Positions 62,437 through 64,000 of a stretch of DNA of 64,000 bases are shown piece by piece; position 1 is the first letter of the stretch; each line of letters opens with the position of its first letter. The stretch comes from Funiculus sociatus GB2-C1 (GTDB lineage: Bacteria; Cyanobacteriota; Cyanobacteriia; Cyanobacteriales; FACHB-T130): contig NZ_JAMPKJ010000001.1 in NCBI RefSeq assembly GCF_039962115.1, positions 62,001 to 126,000 of the forward strand, read 5' to 3'. The translations under genes were made by a program, and so were the position numbers. The notes under the pieces were generated by a model. That model saw nothing but the letters and a program-made list of their open reading frames with translations. It was not told the DNA's origin and ran no database searches.

Positions 62437-63717
62437 GTGACTACCTGGACAGACTGTTACCATCGACAAACTAGCATTGAAGAGCAGCAGCTTTACGAGC
62501 ATCTGCTTCACTGGGTACAAGAAGAGTCACCCAGTCGGATGATCGAGCGATTTCGTCAGCTATTTATGGATGGAGTGGGATACTCCGAGCCAAGAATTTG
62601 GATGGCTCTGGAGAGGATTGCTAGTTCCAAGCAGGCTGAGCAGGAATTTCGGTTTATTATCAATCGCTGCTGCCACATTCTGATCAATCGCTGGCAGATG
62701 CACCCGCAACTCCAAGCGTCTATCCCCGATTTGGTAGATATATTTGAGCATCCTCCAAGCGTGGGAACAGTTCGCTCTCGTTCAGCAAGACGCTTCCGAG
62801 AACTGGTGAGGATTTTTAACCAGACGGAGCAATATCTGACGCTGCGCCGCCTAGCTCAAGTTATGACTGAAGCGGCAGAGGCGAGTGGCAATGGCTCTAA
62901 GCCTTTGGGTAGCTTAATTCGCAGGTATCCCTACTTATACGAACATTGCCTGCTGAGTGAAGATAGTTCTTACGAACATCAGCAAACCGTCAGGGCAATT
63001 CAGTCTCGGATTCAGCGAGATTTTGAAGTTGATCTGTCTCAGTATGTGACTTATCAAGTGCGACGAGCGCAAATGTCACGTAAGACTTCCCCAGTCGGAG
63101 CTGAGCGAATTATACAGCCAGTACATAATCCAACGTTACTAAGCGATCGCGAACTGGGTGTTGCTCTCAAGCAATTTGTCGGCAAAGTCGAAGGCTCCCA
63201 TAGCTATCGGGATTTATCCCAAAGCTTCATTACCCATACTAGCCAGACACCCTCGTATAGAGCTTTTAAATGGGATTTATACGAATACTTGACATCTTCT
63301 ATTGACCCTGAATATGGCAAACGTCAGTTTAATGACCGATTGTATGCCCAACTGAAGAACACTTTGCCAAGTAGCGATTGTCAAAGACCCAGCGAATTTC
63401 TGATCGTGCGTACTTGCAGCCAGATTTTGAACTTCTTAGTAGTGGAAAGTCCGCAGCGACCGAATCACTATGTGTTTGTGGATCTGATTACCAACTTGGG
63501 GGCAACTTGCACAATCGGTATGCTTTTGAAAATCGTGCTACTGTGCCGCAAAGTCAAGCCCTATTTAGAAAAGCGATTTTCAATTCTTTTTAACCACTAT
63601 GAAGCTTACGCCAGGGATGGTGTACCGTGGTTAGTCAAATCTCTAGAAAATATGAATGTGGCTTTGAGTCTTCACTTTGGTGATGCTGATGTTTCCTGTC
63701 TGAGCCACATTATGTAA
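62437..63717 (+). CDS. Conserved cyanobacterial protein, unknown
   Basis: A 426-residue soluble, mostly helical protein starting at a GTG behind an AGGGGGG run. It is basic in the middle (SRSARRFRELVRIFNQ, then QVRRAQMSR). The N-terminal part reads RMIERFRQLFMDGVGYSEPRIW. No enzyme motif or membrane segment is seen. It looks like a full-length protein of a family limited to cyanobacteria. It lies 244 bp upstream of an Rbp gene on the same strand. Function unknown. Confidence 0.65.
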   Translation: MTTWTDCYHRQTSIEEQQLYEHLLHWVQEESPSRMIERFRQLFMDGVGYSEPRIWMALERIASSKQAEQEFRFIINRCCHILINRWQMHPQLQASIPDLVDIFEHPPSVGTVRSRSARRFRELVRIFNQTEQYLTLRRLAQVMTEAAEASGNGSKPLGSLIRRYPYLYEHCLLSEDSSYEHQQTVRAIQSRIQRDFEVDLSQYVTYQVRRAQMSRKTSPVGAERIIQPVHNPTLLSDRELGVALKQFVGKVEGSHSYRDLSQSFITHTSQTPSYRAFKWDLYEYLTSSIDPEYGKRQFNDRLYAQLKNTLPSSDCQRPSEFLIVRTCSQILNFLVVESPQRPNHYVFVDLITNLGATCTIGMLLKIVLLCRKVKPYLEKRFSILFNHYEAYARDGVPWLVKSLENMNVALSLHFGDADVSCLSHIM

Positions 63718-63811
63718 TTTAAAATCAGATTTGTTATTTTTTTTATTCGGTCGGGCGCACGAAGCGATCGCCACTTTTGTTAAATCCTGCAAAGTAGGCA
63801 GGTTAAGTTTA

Positions 63812-63838
63812 TTGTAATAAAATAGTTTGTGTTATAAT
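63812..63838 (+). promoter_or_regulatory. Probable promoter of the rbp gene
   Basis: TATAAT at 63833-63838 is a perfect -10 box. TTGTAA at 63812-63817 is a poorer -35 with a 15-bp gap. It would give a leader of about 120 bases before the rbp start, as known for cold-regulated Rbp genes. Confidence 0.55.
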
Positions 63839-63961
63839 ATCGCTCGTGAATCTGGATCGGCGGAAAGCTTTGTTTAATGCACAGCAAGTTTATTTATCTG
63901 TGTCGGCAGGCAAACCTCCGAAACTGAGTCTCTCAAAATAGTGAATGTTGGAGTTATTTCC

Positions 63962-64000
63962 GTGTCGATATATGTAGGGAACCTATCCTACGAAGTTACG
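63962..64000 (+). CDS. RRM RNA-binding protein (Rbp), 5' end only
   Basis: From the GTG at 63962 (GGAG 11 bases upstream) the codons read MSIYVGNLSYEVT, the standard first strand (RNP-2) of cyanobacterial RRM-type Rbp proteins. Only 13 codons lie in the window; the rest is beyond the right edge. These proteins bind RNA and several are cold-induced. Confidence 0.85.
   Translation, partial: MSIYVGNLSYEVT

Noticed and set aside
1-64000. Prophage
   Set aside because: No integrase, capsid, tail, portal or terminase genes were seen; mobile traces are limited to small repeats and one transposase remnant.

Overview
The window is chromosomal DNA from a cyanobacterium, most likely a filamentous one. 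The octamer GCGATCGC (HIP1) recurs throughout, in genes and spacers. The gene content is also cyanobacterial: a DevBCA-type exporter, a SulP/BicA pair, a plastoquinol terminal oxidase, DUF3747 and SLH proteins, very long PAS-rich kinases and an RRM-type Rbp gene. Nothing fixes the genus. No heterocyst regulator was recognised, so an Oscillatoriales/Coleofasciculales-like lineage is a guess.

Layout. 0-4 kb: exporter genes devB-devC-devA, divergent from a TetR regulator, with two tandem operator palindromes between them. 4.5-12 kb: an apparent sulP-usp-bicA operon in which bicA is broken. Its 5' end (7.04-7.18 kb) and its frameshifted STAS 3' end (11.5-12.0 kb) flank about 4.3 kb holding half a methyltransferase gene and two sensor kinases. 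HIP1 sites lie at or next to both joints. 12-17 kb: ArsR-SRPBCC-VOC operon, a SMEK-domain gene, a transposase remnant, an MFS transporter and a TipA-like MerR regulator with a typical 19-bp-spacer promoter. 17.7-26.5 kb: small cyanobacterial proteins, an alpha/beta hydrolase between two MITE-like repeats, an SLH glycoside hydrolase, a methyltransferase, a cupin and the PTOX-type oxidase. 26.7-30.5 kb: an accessory patch with a pentapeptide-repeat protein, BrnT/BrnA, an antitoxin-like gene followed by a dead HNH gene, and a DUF697-like membrane protein, dotted with five copies of a 42-bp HIP1-ended repeat. 30.5-35 kb: adenylate cyclase, trhO plus a broken second trhO piece, tRNA-Ala, a Crp-type regulator and a threonine dehydratase-like enzyme.

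35.4-59.7 kb is a signalling island. A CBS-PAS7-GAF kinase is followed by a REC-GGDEF-EAL protein. These converge on an operon of a 1870-residue hybrid kinase (with a LOV-type domain and a cyanobacteriochrome-like GAF that lacks the bilin cysteine), a CheY-like protein and an Hpt-REC-REC-GGDEF protein. One arm looks able to make c-di-GMP and the other to degrade it. Further on, a BMP-type binding lipoprotein precedes a dCache kinase and its paralogue, which has lost its ATP-binding asparagines. DUF924, GNAT and DUF3747-SLH genes lie between.

60-64 kb: an exonuclease pseudogene, murF, a conserved cyanobacterial protein and the first codons of an Rbp gene.

The least ordinary items are the split bicA with HIP1 at its joints, the predicted LOV-to-c-di-GMP relay, the BMP-kinase-pseudokinase triplet and the local 42-bp repeat family. 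All functions are read from sequence patterns; no database search was run.
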